Source: Pseudomonadales bacterium (GTDB lineage: Bacteria; Pseudomonadota; Gammaproteobacteria; Pseudomonadales; Pseudohongiellaceae). Taken from it: 38,370 nt of DNA. Position 1 is the stretch's first letter. Each line of letters opens with the position of its first letter. The notes under the pieces are model-generated. The model had not been told where the DNA came from, did not search any database, and saw only the letters and a list, made by a program, of their open reading frames with translations. Of this stretch, positions 8,061 through 17,168 are shown one piece after another. The translations under genes and the position numbers were made by a program. The DNA is taken from NCBI GenBank assembly GCA_022827425.1, contig JAJDSZ010000093.1:1-38370 (forward strand), given 5' to 3'.

Positions 8061-8155
8061 AGAAGAAAAGCGCTTCGCCAAGTCTGGCTTTTCCAGCCGC
8101 GGTATGCCGCCGCTGTATTCAGCCTCTGGATAATCCACTGAACCGGGGAACTGCC

Positions 8156-9481
8156 GTGAGCCAGGACATTGTTGCAAGCATGAAGGAAGGCGCCATGCGG
8201 CCCGTGCAGGTGCTGGCGGTGACGATCTGCGTGGTCATCAACATGTTCGACGGTTTCGACGTGCTCGTCATGGCCTTCACCGCGCCCTCGGTTGCCGCGG
8301 AATGGTCGCTGGAGCCCGGCACCGTGGGCATGCTGCTCAGTTCCGGGCTGGTGGGCATGTCCCTGGGCTCGCTGTTCATCGCACCGCTGGCCGACCGCAT
8401 CGGCCGCCGCAACAACATTCTGATCTGCCTGGTGATCATCAGCGCCGGCATGTTTCTCTCCGCGTTTACCCAGTCGGCCCTGCAACTCGCTTGCGCCCGG
8501 GTGCTGACCGGGCTTGGCATCGGCGGCATGCTGGCCAGCATCAACACCATCACCGCCGAGTTTTCCCCGCGCAAGCGGCAGGGTTTCGCCATCGCCATGG
8601 TGCAGTCGGGCTATCCCGTGGGCGCCACTGTGGGCGGAACCATCGCGGCCTTCCTGATCGTCGCTTACGACTGGCGCGTGGTATTCCTGTTCGGCGGCGC
8701 CTGCACCGCGGTGATGATTCCCGTTGTGCTGCGCTACCTGCCGGAATCGCTCGACTATCTCATCGAGCGCAAGCCCCCCGGAGCGCTGGAGCGGGTCAAT
8801 CGCCTGCTCGCCCGGATGGGCAGGGAAACGCTGGCCGAACTGCCCCCGTCGCGCCGCCAGGGAGATTCCGGCAGCGTGCTCGAACTGGTATCGGCGCCCC
8901 TGCGCGCTTCCACCCTGCTGCTGTGGTGCGCATTCTTCATGATCATGCTCAGCTTCTACTTCGTCCTGAGCTGGACGCCAAGCCTGCTCACCGATGCCGG
9001 TTTGAGCCCGGAACAGGGCATTTCCGGCGGCGTGCTCGTGAATATCGGCGGCATCATCGGCGGGGCAACCCTCGGCTATCTCACCGCGCGCTTCTCCGCC
9101 CACCGGCTTACCGCCCTGCACATGGTGCTATGCGCCGTGTTCATGAACATTTTCGCGCTGCTCGATGGCAATCTCGGCCCGATGCTCGTGGCCGGCTTCG
9201 TGGTGGGCTACTTCATCTTCGGCTCGATCATCGGCGTGTACAGCATCGCGCCGAACCTCTACAACACCGCCGTCCGCAACACCGGCATGGGCTGGGCAAT
9301 CGGCATCGGTCGTTTTGGCGCCATCATCGGCCCGGCGGCGGCGGGCTTCCTGCTCGACCGGGGCTGGACCGGCGCCGAGTGCTTCTACGTGTTCTCGATA
9401 CCCCTGCTAGTCTCCATGGCGGCGGTATCGCTGCTGCGGCAAAGGGAAGCGCAGCCCTCTGGCAGCCTTATTTCAGAGTAA
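8156..9481 (+). CDS. MFS transporter, aromatic acid:H+ symporter (AAHS) type
   Basis: 441 aa with about 12 hydrophobic segments. The first membrane segment carries DGFDVLVMAF, matching the D-G-[FY]-D signature of AAHS permeases such as PcaK, and the loop between TM2 and TM3 has ADRIGRRN (MFS motif A). The start is GTG at 8156, preceded by GGGGAA; ATG 8180 is possible. The family imports aromatic acids such as 4-hydroxybenzoate or protocatechuate with protons. An intradiol-dioxygenase-type gene follows about 300 bp downstream, supporting an aromatic substrate. The gene is bracketed by two directly oriented 84-bp inverted repeats. Confidence 0.85.
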   Translation: MSQDIVASMKEGAMRPVQVLAVTICVVINMFDGFDVLVMAFTAPSVAAEWSLEPGTVGMLLSSGLVGMSLGSLFIAPLADRIGRRNNILICLVIISAGMFLSAFTQSALQLACARVLTGLGIGGMLASINTITAEFSPRKRQGFAIAMVQSGYPVGATVGGTIAAFLIVAYDWRVVFLFGGACTAVMIPVVLRYLPESLDYLIERKPPGALERVNRLLARMGRETLAELPPSRRQGDSGSVLELVSAPLRASTLLLWCAFFMIMLSFYFVLSWTPSLLTDAGLSPEQGISGGVLVNIGGIIGGATLGYLTARFSAHRLTALHMVLCAVFMNIFALLDGNLGPMLVAGFVVGYFIFGSIIGVYSIAPNLYNTAVRNTGMGWAIGIGRFGAIIGPAAAGFLLDRGWTGAECFYVFSIPLLVSMAAVSLLRQREAQPSGSLISE

Positions 9482-9541
9482 TGGACCCGGCGCAATAGTG
9501 CGCCAGCGATTCTCATTTTGGCAATGGGCGCGCTCACGTCA

Positions 9542-9658
9542 GTCATCCTGCGCGCAGTCGCAGGATCTCATTGGGTGGCCACTGCGAGAGATTCTGCGAC
9601 TCCGCTTCGCTTCGCGCAGAATGACGTGGGGGGAGGGCTTCGCTTCGCGCGGAATGAC
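9542..9658. repeat. 84-bp asymmetric inverted repeat, copy 2, plus extra half-arm
   Basis: The short left arm (9542-9569), 18-nt loop and long right arm (9588-9625) are in the same orientation as copy 1. A further piece of the long arm (CTTCGCTTCGCGC...GAATGAC, ending 9658) is appended, suggesting a partial duplication. It lies between the MFS gene and the dioxygenase gene. Confidence 0.85.
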
Positions 9659-9786
9659 AGGAAGGCTGGAGCGCCATAATGAGAATTGCTGATAGTGCGC
9701 ATGGCAGCAGCAGCAGCTTGTTCTACCGAAAGGATAACGGCACAATCGGGGGTGCGGATTCAAGTGACGAATGGGGGGCACAGACC

Positions 9787-10494
9787 GTGAACAGAAGACA
9801 GATGATTACCGGCTCGCTGGGCGCGCTGCTGGCGGGGAAGTTCGGCAAACCGCATGCTGCGGAAGAGGGGGAAATTTTCGTCCCGCCACAATCGTGCCGG
9901 CAGACCTTGCGTCTTACCCAGGGGCCCTATCGGACCCAGAGTCCGCAACGTTCCGATGTCAGGGGCGGCAGGGAAGGCGTCCCGTTGCGGCTCAAACTCA
10001 AAGTCCTCAATCATTACTACTGCACACCCGCCGAAGGGGTCATGGTGGAAATCTGGAGTTGCGATTCCCAGGGGATCTACTCTAATGTCCGGAACATCGT
10101 TTTCGATTTCGAAACCACCCGGCGAAGCGGATTTGCGGAAGATACCCGGGGATCCGACTTTCTCAGGGGCCATCAATTCACGGACGGCAATGGGGAAGTC
10201 GAGTTTCTGACCCTCATTCCCGGCTGGTACGAGGGCCGTCTGCCCCATATTCATGTGCGAACCACGGCATTCCTCGAATGGACCGCTCACGACACGCAGC
10301 TCTTTATCCCGAGGGATATCGAGCGCCGCGTGTTCGCGTCCGGCCCGTACGCCAGCCACGGCCAGAATCCCTGGACCATCGACCGGGATCTGGTGGTCAA
10401 GGGGGACCAGGGCATGGTTGATCAGTTGACCATCTCCATGGAACCGGAAGGGGAAGGCTACTTCGGTGAGTTCACCATCGCCGCATCAGGCTGA
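9787..10494 (+). CDS. Tat-exported intradiol ring-cleavage dioxygenase-like protein
   Basis: About 235 aa from GTG 9787. It resembles the beta chain of protocatechuate 3,4-dioxygenase. The four Fe(III) ligands can be placed: Tyr98 (QGIYSN), Tyr148 (PGWYEGR), His154 and His156 (PHIH). Such enzymes open catechol rings between the two hydroxyls using O2. The N-terminus NRRQMITGSLGALLAG is a Tat-like signal, so the product may act outside the cytoplasm, unlike PcaGH. The start is uncertain: an ATG at 9679 with a GGAG site gives 36 more residues of low-complexity Ser-rich sequence. GTG 9787, behind a G-run, leaves a normal Tat n-region and is preferred. The neighbouring AAHS permease supports aromatic metabolism. 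Substrate not known. Confidence 0.8.
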   Translation: MNRRQMITGSLGALLAGKFGKPHAAEEGEIFVPPQSCRQTLRLTQGPYRTQSPQRSDVRGGREGVPLRLKLKVLNHYYCTPAEGVMVEIWSCDSQGIYSNVRNIVFDFETTRRSGFAEDTRGSDFLRGHQFTDGNGEVEFLTLIPGWYEGRLPHIHVRTTAFLEWTAHDTQLFIPRDIERRVFASGPYASHGQNPWTIDRDLVVKGDQGMVDQLTISMEPEGEGYFGEFTIAASG

Positions 10495-10566
10495 TTGCGG
10501 TGGTGGATTTTCCAGGGCGCCATCCGGTGAACTGATGAGCCGGGAATCGGCGCTCGCCGGCATCTG

Positions 10567-10602
10567 AAAAAACCCGCCCTGCCGGGGAACCGGCAAGGCG
10601 GG
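10567..10602 (-). terminator. Intrinsic terminator of the tmRNA gene
   Basis: Read on the minus strand, a 13-bp stem (CCCGCCTTGCCGG / CCGGCAGGGCGGG, one mismatch) with a 4-nt loop is followed by six T. It starts 6 nt after the CCA end of ssrA. Confidence 0.85.
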
Positions 10603-10608
10603 TCGGTT

Positions 10609-10966
10609 TGGTGGAGGCGGGGAGAGTTGAACTCCCGTCCGTCAGTTCGCGGCCCCGGGGTCTACATGCTTAGCGTCGTCTATTGCGTTAACCCCGATCT
10701 ACCCGACGGGCAGGGCGAGCGGGGCGAGCCTGGAAGGTTTTGACAGCGCAACGCCAGGCGCGTATTGCTGCGATCCCGTTCTGGATGACGATTGCGAACG
10801 GCGGTTTACGGGAATCCCCCCGGCAATCGCTGACCGCGATCAGGCGGCCAGTGCGTACTGAGTGTCTTCGGCAACTATGCAGTTGCAGCGATTGATTTAC
10901 GAGAGTCACTACCCTCTCGGCATGCACCCTGGGAGTTGATACCGGCGTCGAATCCGAATCGCCCCC
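10609..10966 (-). ncRNA. ssrA: Transfer-messenger RNA (tmRNA)
   Basis: One-piece tmRNA of about 358 nt. The 5' end reads GGGGGCGATTCGGATTCGACG and the 3' end has the T-arm GTTCAACTC and CCGCCTCCACCA, both hallmarks of the tRNA-like domain. The tag frame begins after CATAGTT and encodes A-EDTQYALAA followed by TGA, close to the usual gammaproteobacterial tag with the ALAA degron. It tags peptides on stalled ribosomes for proteolysis together with SmpB, whose gene lies on the same strand at 15247-15720. The eda and TonB-receptor genes sit between the two. Confidence 0.95.
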
Positions 10967-11073
10967 GGAGAAGACCGCGAATCATAACACATTCGGATGG
11001 AAACTCGCCGATTTTTTCGCGTGTCGATCGGGAAACCCTCGCCGCCGGTGCCGAGAACTTTCGAGGAAAACCG

Positions 11074-11727
11074 TCAAATCACTTGTCTTTGGCGAGATTT
11101 TTGAGCAATTTCCACGGCTTGTCCGGCGAGATGTTCAATGGCGCTGAAGTCGCCCCGCCGGATCGGTTCCGCCGGCGTCATCCAGCTTCCTCCGCAGGCG
11201 AAGACTGCGGGCAGCACAAGGAAATCCGCGAGGTTGGAGGCGGAAACGCCGCCTGTGGGTATGAAGCGCATGGTGCGGAACACGCTGGACAGCGCCTTGA
11301 TTGCGGGAATGCCGCCGGCGATCGAAGCGGGGAAGAACTTGACCGTTTCCAGCCCCATATTGTGGGCGCGCTGCAACTCGCCGGCAGTGGCGACCCCGGG
11401 ATAGACCGGAGTTTCCGCTCCCCGGGCCACGTCCACAACCGCTTCATCAAGGCCAGGGGAGACTACGAACCGCGCTCCCGCGGCCAGGGCCGCCTCGGCC
11501 TGTGCCGCCGACAGCACCGTGCCCGCGCCCGCCATGGCATCGGGAACTTCCTCCACGACCGCAGCCAGGCAATCCAGGGCGGCGTCGGTGCGCAGCAGCA
11601 CTTCAATCACGGAAACGCCGCCAGTCGCCAGGGCTTGCGAAATGCGAACCGCAGTCCGCGCATCATCCGCCTGCACGAGTGCGATCAGGGGCGTGACTCG
11701 GAGTTGACTTTCGATTTCAGTGCTCAA
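11074..11727 (-). CDS. eda: KDPG aldolase (2-dehydro-3-deoxy-6-phosphogluconate aldolase)
   Basis: 217 aa, the usual length. It splits KDPG to pyruvate and glyceraldehyde-3-phosphate, the last step of the alginate pathway encoded in this window. The Schiff-base lysine is Lys130 in VKFFPAS; VIEVLLRT, AGAGTVLS and IPTGGV are also typical. The only plausible start is TTG 11727 (in-frame TGA 27 bp upstream, no ATG between), behind a weak site, so translation may be low or coupled. The in-frame region upstream of that TGA is the signal-peptide ORF at 11755-11901. It lies downstream of the TonB-receptor gene on the same strand and apart from the main alginate operon, but a TTGGTA-type palindrome at 12043 suggests the same regulator. 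Confidence 0.9.
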   Translation of the reverse strand: MSTEIESQLRVTPLIALVQADDARTAVRISQALATGGVSVIEVLLRTDAALDCLAAVVEEVPDAMAGAGTVLSAAQAEAALAAGARFVVSPGLDEAVVDVARGAETPVYPGVATAGELQRAHNMGLETVKFFPASIAGGIPAIKALSSVFRTMRFIPTGGVSASNLADFLVLPAVFACGGSWMTPAEPIRRGDFSAIEHLAGQAVEIAQKSRQRQVI

Positions 11728-11754
11728 AATCTCTGCGGGCCCGTGGTTCCCGGT

Positions 11755-11901
11755 TCAGTTGCGAGCCCGCCTGCGATGGGACGCGCCTGCTTCAGCGCCC
11801 GCGTCCTGCTGGGCGAAAGCCGCGGTGGCCGGAAACAGCATGGGCGCGCAAAGCGCGAGCAGCAATGGCGGGCGCCGTCTGGTTGGAGCGGTAGCAGACA
11901 T
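11755..11901 (-). CDS. Orphan signal-peptide ORF upstream of eda
   Basis: 48 aa from the ATG at 11901, which follows AGAGGG at good spacing. It has an Arg-rich n-region, a hydrophobic core (LLLALCAPMLF) and a cut site ATAAFA-QQD, a textbook Sec signal. Only about 17 residues would remain after cleavage (QQDAGAEAGASHRRRARN). The stop is in the same frame as eda, whose TTG follows ten codons later. It could be a leader peptide coupling translation to eda, the head of a lost secreted protein, or a tiny secreted peptide. No family is recognised. Confidence 0.4.
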   Translation of the reverse strand: MSATAPTRRRPPLLLALCAPMLFPATAAFAQQDAGAEAGASHRRRARN

Positions 11902-12042
11902 CTTGAACCCTCTTGCAGGTTTGGTCATATGAATCGGGATAGCCAATCCGTCGGAGCCTTCCTGTGCCGGGAACGGCATCCGACCCTCATGCTGCCACTG
12001 GAAAATACCAAAAACAACTACTTGTTGATATTTTTCTTCGAT

Positions 12043-12057
12043 ATTGGTATGTCCAAT
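12043..12057. promoter_or_regulatory. Candidate GntR/UxuR-type operator upstream of eda
   Basis: ATTGG-TATGT-CCAAT is a 15-bp palindrome with arms like the ATTGGTATACCAAT operators of ExuR/UxuR regulators. A further TACCAA half-site is at 12006-12011. It sits between the TonB-receptor stop and the signal-peptide ORF. Confidence 0.4.
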
Positions 12058-12082
12058 TACAGAGACCGAAATTTGACTTTAG

Positions 12083-15000
12083 TTACAGGCGATAGCTGGC
12101 GCCGATGGTGATGCGCCGGTCGGTCAGGCCCTGAAAACACACGAGGGCGCCGCTGTTGACGCAGGATTGCCTGACATCCGACTCGGTGAGGTTGACCGCC
12201 TCGACGCCGATGCTCAGATTGTCGTTCACTTGGTAACTGACGCTGGCATTGAGCTGCCCCCGGTCTTCCTGCACCACGGGGAAGCCCCACGGGAAGCTGG
12301 AAGTACTGCCGAAATCGGTGGAGCGGTATGCCTCCCGCCAGGTGTACCGCATCCTCGCCGAGACGCCGTACTTTTCGTAGTACGTCGTGATGTTGTAGGA
12401 GGTCCCCGACAGGTCGATCAGTTGTCCGCGGAGGGTGACGTCGGTAGCGCCGCCCGACATCAGGGCGAACGCGGCCCGGGCGCGGCTCGTGGGGTTGAGG
12501 AAGGTATCCCCGCCGGAGAACTCCTGTTCGGTGAAGTTGGCGATAAAGCCGAATCCGGACGCCCAGCCCAATTCGTCCTCGAGCTGTGCGAGGTCATACT
12601 GCGCGGCGATTTCAAATCCTTCCTGGGTGGTTTCCCCCGCGCCGTTGACTGTCGTTGCCGCCGGGACGCAGACTCCCACGCCACCGGCGTCGCCGAATAC
12701 GTTGACGTCCGCGATGGGATTGAAGATACCGCCCTGTTCACAGGGAGCGGTGGTGTCGCGGAATCCGGTGACCGGATCTTCGAACGGGTCGTCCTGGGTG
12801 CGGACGAACAGCCCGGTGCGCTCCTTGTGGAACCAGCCGATGCTCAACACGCTCGAAGGCGCGAAATACCATTCGGCGGAGAGGTCGAAGGAGGCCACCT
12901 CTTCCGGCTCAAGGCCGGGATTGCCGATCGAAACCGGAGGGTTCGGGCTGGTGCTGAAGGTGGTTGAGGTGGACAGGCTGTTGAAACCCGGACGGCGGAT
13001 ATCCTTGCTCCAGCTTGCCCGAAGCGCCACATCCTCGGCTACGTTCGCCACGAGGTTGAGCCGCGGCAACAGGAAGTCATAGCTGCCTGTGGACGTGGTC
13101 GGGGACGCCTGGCCATTGGTGACCGAATTACCCGTCGAATTCACCTCGGTTTCCAGATAGCGCACGCCCAGGTTTCCGCGGAATATGCCGCCGGCGAAAT
13201 TCGCCTGGGCGTACAGGGCGTCGGTCTCTTCCTCGATATCGAAGAATGCGGCGACACTCGAGGTCGGCTCATTGATGGAGCGGGAGCCGCCGTGAGCGGT
13301 AATGGCGGCATTCAGCCTCGCCAGCACGCCGGCGGGGTCGGAAGCCACGAGTTCCGGGTTGATCAGGAGAAAATCGCCGATGTACAGCGCTCTGCCATCG
13401 GCCTCGTTGAAGTTGTCCGGACCGGGCACGAGGAGATCCGCGAACAGATTCCCCCGGGGAGAGTCCGCCATGCTCCGCAGACCCCGGTTGGTGCGGATGT
13501 CATTGTTGAAATTGGTGGCCGTGCTGCCGCGGTAGCCGAAATCCAGCGTGGTGAAGCCCGACCAGTCCAGATCGTAGCTGAAATCAAGAACCAGGGCGTC
13601 TTCGCCGCTTTCGGCGATGTCCTGGCTGATGTTGGTGTCACGCAGCGCCACATTGGCGGGATCAAGCAATTGCGCAACCGTGGGCGCGCCGGGTTCGCCG
13701 AATGCGACGCCCCAGGAAAGCGTGCCGCCGGACAGGTCATAGCGGAACGGGGTGCTGTTGTCGTTGGCGCCGCCCGGGTCCAGCGGCACGTTGGGATTGA
13801 TGAAGTTGAGCGTGGTGTTGAAACTGGGGGTCGTGGAATCGGAGCTTGAGGTGGAGATTTCCGCCCGCCCCGACCATCTGCCGCTTTCCCAGTCGGCGCC
13901 CCATCTAAAGATCTGGCTTTCGGTCAGGCGCGAGTTGGTGTCCGAGGAGAAGCGAAGATTCGGGTCGTCATCGTCAACCGCCAGATCCACGCCGATCACG
14001 CCCCGCAGCGCCGCCTCGATCATGCCGAGATTCTGTGCCCCGTTTCTGCCGTCGACGGAACCGAAATTGATGGTTTCAAAGGCATCGGGAATCGAAGCGT
14101 TTCTCAGGCTGCTGACACCCGAACCCTGAACCCTGGAACTTTCCTGCCGGCGTTCCTGGTCATTGAGGACCGCATCAAAATACAAGGTCAGTTCTTCATT
14201 GGGGGCCCATTCGAAGGAGCCGGCGAAGTTTTGGGTTTCGTACTCGAAGTTGTCGTAATCCTGATTGAGGAATTGAATCGGCAGGAAATTGAAGGACTGG
14301 GCGGCCGCCACGCCGCTGCTTGCGGCAACATTGTTGTCGCGGTCGGTACGGGGGCGGAACGCGGTGACATCCTGCTCGGTGTAGCTGGCGCTGATCACGA
14401 TGCCGACATCTCCGGCGTCGGTGGTCCAGTTGTCGCCCCAGGTGCCGGATACCCTGGGCATGAAGTCGCCATCGGTGGTGAGGCTGCTGTTTTCGCCCTG
14501 GAGCCGGACCGTCGCGATGCGGTCGCCTATTTCCAGAGGACGGATGGTTCGCAGGTTGATGGTGCCGCCCACGGAGCCTTCGATGGTTTTCGCTTCCGGC
14601 GCCTTGGTCACTTCCACCGCGGAAATGATGGCCGCGGAAACATCTTCAAAATCGATGCCGGTTCTGCCCGCGCCGGAACCCACGGTGGACACGCCATTGA
14701 TTTCGGTGCGATTCGCGTTGGTGCCGCGAATCTGAACGCCGGTGCCGACGCCCGCCGTCCGGGTAATCTGGATACCGGTCACGTTCTCCAGCACTTCCGC
14801 GAGATTCTGATCGGGCAGCTTGCCGATATCCTCGGCCTGAATGACTTCAATCAGATTGGCGGCGGCCCGCTTTTCCTCCAGTGCGCTGGCCAGGGACGAG
14901 CGGATGCCGGTGACAACGATCTGTTCCAGATTCGCCCCGGCTTCCTGTCCCAGGCCGGGCATGCTGATCGCCAGGGCGGAAACGCCGGCCGCCAATGCGA

Positions 15001-15121
15001 TACTGAGCGGATGGCGCTTGAAGGAGTCAGGCGCATTGCGGTCTGGCGTCAGGCCGGTTGGGGCATGCGCCCCGGTTTCTGTGCCCATGGTGGAAGAGAG
15101 CCTGGTACGGGTGGAGTTCAT
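12083..15121 (-). CDS. TonB-dependent outer-membrane receptor, probably for alginate oligomers
   Basis: About 1012 aa. After a long n-region (to about residue 45) comes a hydrophobic signal core (IALAAGVSALAISMPGLG), then the plug domain beginning LEQIVVTGIRSSLASALEEK, with DQNLAEVLENVTGIQI and QIRGTNANRTEING, then a long beta-barrel ending ITIGASYRL. This form (plug without CarboxypepD or STN domain) is common in proteobacterial carbohydrate receptors. The start ATG 15121 follows AAGAGGAA; a longer frame to 15202 adds residues with no signal character. Alginate as the substrate is inferred from the nearby lyase operon, the eda gene next door, and the TTGGTAATACCAA palindrome upstream. No SusD partner is present, as expected outside Bacteroidota. 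Confidence 0.88.
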   Translation of the reverse strand: MNSTRTRLSSTMGTETGAHAPTGLTPDRNAPDSFKRHPLSIALAAGVSALAISMPGLGQEAGANLEQIVVTGIRSSLASALEEKRAAANLIEVIQAEDIGKLPDQNLAEVLENVTGIQITRTAGVGTGVQIRGTNANRTEINGVSTVGSGAGRTGIDFEDVSAAIISAVEVTKAPEAKTIEGSVGGTINLRTIRPLEIGDRIATVRLQGENSSLTTDGDFMPRVSGTWGDNWTTDAGDVGIVISASYTEQDVTAFRPRTDRDNNVAASSGVAAAQSFNFLPIQFLNQDYDNFEYETQNFAGSFEWAPNEELTLYFDAVLNDQERRQESSRVQGSGVSSLRNASIPDAFETINFGSVDGRNGAQNLGMIEAALRGVIGVDLAVDDDDPNLRFSSDTNSRLTESQIFRWGADWESGRWSGRAEISTSSSDSTTPSFNTTLNFINPNVPLDPGGANDNSTPFRYDLSGGTLSWGVAFGEPGAPTVAQLLDPANVALRDTNISQDIAESGEDALVLDFSYDLDWSGFTTLDFGYRGSTATNFNNDIRTNRGLRSMADSPRGNLFADLLVPGPDNFNEADGRALYIGDFLLINPELVASDPAGVLARLNAAITAHGGSRSINEPTSSVAAFFDIEEETDALYAQANFAGGIFRGNLGVRYLETEVNSTGNSVTNGQASPTTSTGSYDFLLPRLNLVANVAEDVALRASWSKDIRRPGFNSLSTSTTFSTSPNPPVSIGNPGLEPEEVASFDLSAEWYFAPSSVLSIGWFHKERTGLFVRTQDDPFEDPVTGFRDTTAPCEQGGIFNPIADVNVFGDAGGVGVCVPAATTVNGAGETTQEGFEIAAQYDLAQLEDELGWASGFGFIANFTEQEFSGGDTFLNPTSRARAAFALMSGGATDVTLRGQLIDLSGTSYNITTYYEKYGVSARMRYTWREAYRSTDFGSTSSFPWGFPVVQEDRGQLNASVSYQVNDNLSIGVEAVNLTESDVRQSCVNSGALVCFQGLTDRRITIGASYRL

Positions 15122-15196
15122 CTGGAATTCCTCTTGAGAATTGGAATTGACAATGGCTTTGGCCAGTGCGACAAACCGCAGTGTAGCACATAGGCT

Positions 15197-15238
15197 TACC
15201 AAAAAAACCTACCAAGTGGATTAAATTGGTAATACCAA
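15197..15238. promoter_or_regulatory. Operator cluster upstream of the TonB receptor
   Basis: TTGGTA-A-TACCAA (15226-15238) is a perfect 13-bp palindrome. Two more TACCAA half-sites lie at 15197-15202 and 15210-15215, one of which could serve as a TTGGTA -35 on the minus strand. The motif resembles operators of FadR/UxuR-type GntR regulators, and such a regulator is encoded at 26953-27699. Confidence 0.5.
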
Positions 15239-15246
15239 AATTATCG

Positions 15247-15720
15247 TCAGGCGCGATTCGCCTGACGCACGATGCGTTGCTTGTCGATGTTCCATTCCCT
15301 TTCCTTGATGCTGTCGCGCTTGTCGTGGTCCTTCTTGCCCCTGGCGAGTGCGATGCGGCATTTGACGAGATGGTCGCGCCAGTAGAGCCTGGTGCAGACG
15401 CAGGTGTAGCCCTTCTGTTGGGTGGCGCCGAAGAGTTTCGACAACTCCCTCCTGTTGAGCAGCAGCTTGCGGGTGCGGTCCGGGTCCGCCGCCACATGGC
15501 TGCTGGCGCTTTGCAGCGGCGTGATATGGCAGCCGAGGAGAAAGGCTTCGCCGTCCTTCATCAGCACATAGCTGTCGGTCAACTGGACCTTTTTCGCCCG
15601 CAGGCTCTTCACTTCCCAGCCCTGCAGGCACAGGCCCGCCTCGAAGCCTTCTTCGAGGTAATAGTCGTGGTTCGCTTTCCTGTTGACCACGATTGTGGTA
15701 TCAGATGCGTTCTTTTTCAT
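15247..15720 (-). CDS. smpB: SsrA-binding protein SmpB
   Basis: 157 aa, normal length. It shows the OB-fold signature [28 protein letters not shown], the segment [24 protein letters not shown], and a basic C-terminal tail ([12 protein letters not shown]) that enters the ribosomal decoding site. SmpB binds the tRNA-like domain of tmRNA and is needed for trans-translation; ssrA lies on the same strand about 4.3 kb further on. The start ATG 15720 fits the family; longer in-frame starts only extend into the divergent NSS gene. Confidence 0.97.
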   Translation of the reverse strand: MKKNASDTTIVVNRKANHDYYLEEGFEAGLCLQGWEVKSLRAKKVQLTDSYVLMKDGEAFLLGCHITPLQSASSHVAADPDRTRKLLLNRRELSKLFGATQQKGYTCVCTRLYWRDHLVKCRIALARGKKDHDKRDSIKEREWNIDKQRIVRQANRA

Positions 15721-15763
15721 GGCTGCCTTCCGGGGAAGCGCAAATATAACAGGGGAGGGGCGA

Positions 15764-17167
15764 ATGGCGCACGAAAGGGGGAAATTCTCTTCCCGTCTGG
15801 GTTTCATCCTCGCCGCGGCGGGCTCGGCGGTGGGGCTCGGCAATCTCGTGGCCTTTCCGGTCATGGCCTCCAAGAACGGCGGCGCCGCGTTTCTGCTCGT
15901 CTATCTGTTCTTCATCGCGGTGATCTGTTATCCGGTGATGATGGCCGAAGTCGCCATGGGCCGGAATACCCAGCGCAATCCCGTGGGCGCCTTCCACAAG
16001 CTCTCCGGGGGCAGCAGGCTCTGGCACGGGGTGGGCATGCTGGCGATTCTGACGCCATTCATGATCGCCGTGTTCTATTCGGTGATCACCGTCTGGCTGC
16101 TCGTGTACCTGAAAGAACTCGCCACCGGCGGCCTGACCCTGCTCGCCGATGACGCGAGCTTTGGCGAGATTGCGGCGCGGCCCACCACGTTCGGCTATCT
16201 GGTGTTTCTGCTGGCGCTGGTTTTCCTGATCCTGCTCGGCGGCGTCAAGGGTGGAATCGAGCGGCTGGCGCGGGTGCTGATGCCGACCCTGGCGGTGATG
16301 CTGCTCGCCCTGACCGTTTTCGTGTTGACGCTGGATGGCGCCAGCGTCGGCATCTCCTATTATCTGGTGCCGGATTTCAGCCGCATGAATCTGGCGGTGG
16401 TCAATGGCGCCCTGGCCCAGGCATTTTTCTCGCTTTCCCTGGGCATGGGAATTCTCATCACCTATGGCTCCTATTTCAGCCGGGAAGACAGTATCGCCGG
16501 TTCGACCCGCATGGTGGCCATCGCCGATACCGGGATCGCCTTTTTCGCCGGATTGCTGATCCTGCCGGCGATTTTCGCCTTCGATCCCAACACCAACACC
16601 GATGAGCTGTCCACGAGCAGCGTGGGGCTGATCTTCAGTTTCCTGCCCAAGATCTTTCTTTCCATGGAAGCCGCGGTGGGCTATTTCGGCGCGAGTCTCG
16701 CCGCCATCGTGTTTTTCACCCTGGTGTTTTTCGCCGCGCTGACCTCGCTGGTGTCGATTATCGAGATTCCCATCAGTTGCTGGATCGACGAGTTCAAGGT
16801 CAGCCGCCGCAAGGCGATTCTGGCCCAGGCGGCATTGATGACGATCTTCACCATTCCCGCCACCATGTCCCTTGGCATTTCCGATTTCTTCACCAATTTC
16901 ACGAGTTATGGCGGCGTGTCCAAATCCTTTTTCGATCTGGTGTCGGACGTTTTCTACGAGACGATTCTGCCGCTGGTGGGATTTACCGTGTGCATCTTCT
17001 GCGCCTGGCGCTGGAAGCTGAGCGGGCTCGCCGCCGAACTCGAAGTGGGCGACCCGGGGTTTCGCGGTTCGCGGCTGCACCGCTATATCGATTTCTCCCT
17101 CGGCACGATCATTCCCGCGGTGCTGCTCGTGGTATTCCTGAGCACGGTTTACCAGATTTACCTGTAG
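15764..17167 (+). CDS. Sodium-dependent NSS-family transporter
   Basis: 467 aa with about 12 hydrophobic segments. The first segment carries the NSS/SNF signature [16 protein letters not shown], which in LeuT homologues contributes to the Na+ and substrate sites. The family imports amino acids or related amines with Na+; the exact substrate cannot be read. The ATG at 15764 follows a strong GGGGAGGGG site; an earlier in-frame ATG at 15683 overlaps smpB and is unlikely. It is divergent from smpB, with a gap of only 43 bp. ratA starts one base after its stop, so they may be co-transcribed. Confidence 0.9.
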   Translation: MAHERGKFSSRLGFILAAAGSAVGLGNLVAFPVMASKNGGAAFLLVYLFFIAVICYPVMMAEVAMGRNTQRNPVGAFHKLSGGSRLWHGVGMLAILTPFMIAVFYSVITVWLLVYLKELATGGLTLLADDASFGEIAARPTTFGYLVFLLALVFLILLGGVKGGIERLARVLMPTLAVMLLALTVFVLTLDGASVGISYYLVPDFSRMNLAVVNGALAQAFFSLSLGMGILITYGSYFSREDSIAGSTRMVAIADTGIAFFAGLLILPAIFAFDPNTNTDELSTSSVGLIFSFLPKIFLSMEAAVGYFGASLAAIVFFTLVFFAALTSLVSIIEIPISCWIDEFKVSRRKAILAQAALMTIFTIPATMSLGISDFFTNFTSYGGVSKSFFDLVSDVFYETILPLVGFTVCIFCAWRWKLSGLAAELEVGDPGFRGSRLHRYIDFSLGTIIPAVLLVVFLSTVYQIYL

Positions 17168-17168
17168 C

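Noticed and set aside
8302-9498. 398-residue open frame overlapping the AAHS transporter
   Set aside because: Arg/His-rich composition without any motif; it is an alternate-frame shadow of a clear 12-TM protein.
9630-9660. Fifth complete copy of the 84-bp inverted repeat
   Set aside because: Only part of one arm is present, so it was treated as an appendage of copy 2.
10500-11073. Integration of the alginate genes at the 3' end of ssrA
   Set aside because: eda and the receptor lie on the 5' side of ssrA, the 3' end is intact with its terminator, and no integrase or duplicated end was found.
12190-14370. Several plus-strand frames of 180-320 residues opposite the TonB receptor
   Set aside because: They are antisense to a continuous receptor gene with plug and barrel and show no domain of their own.
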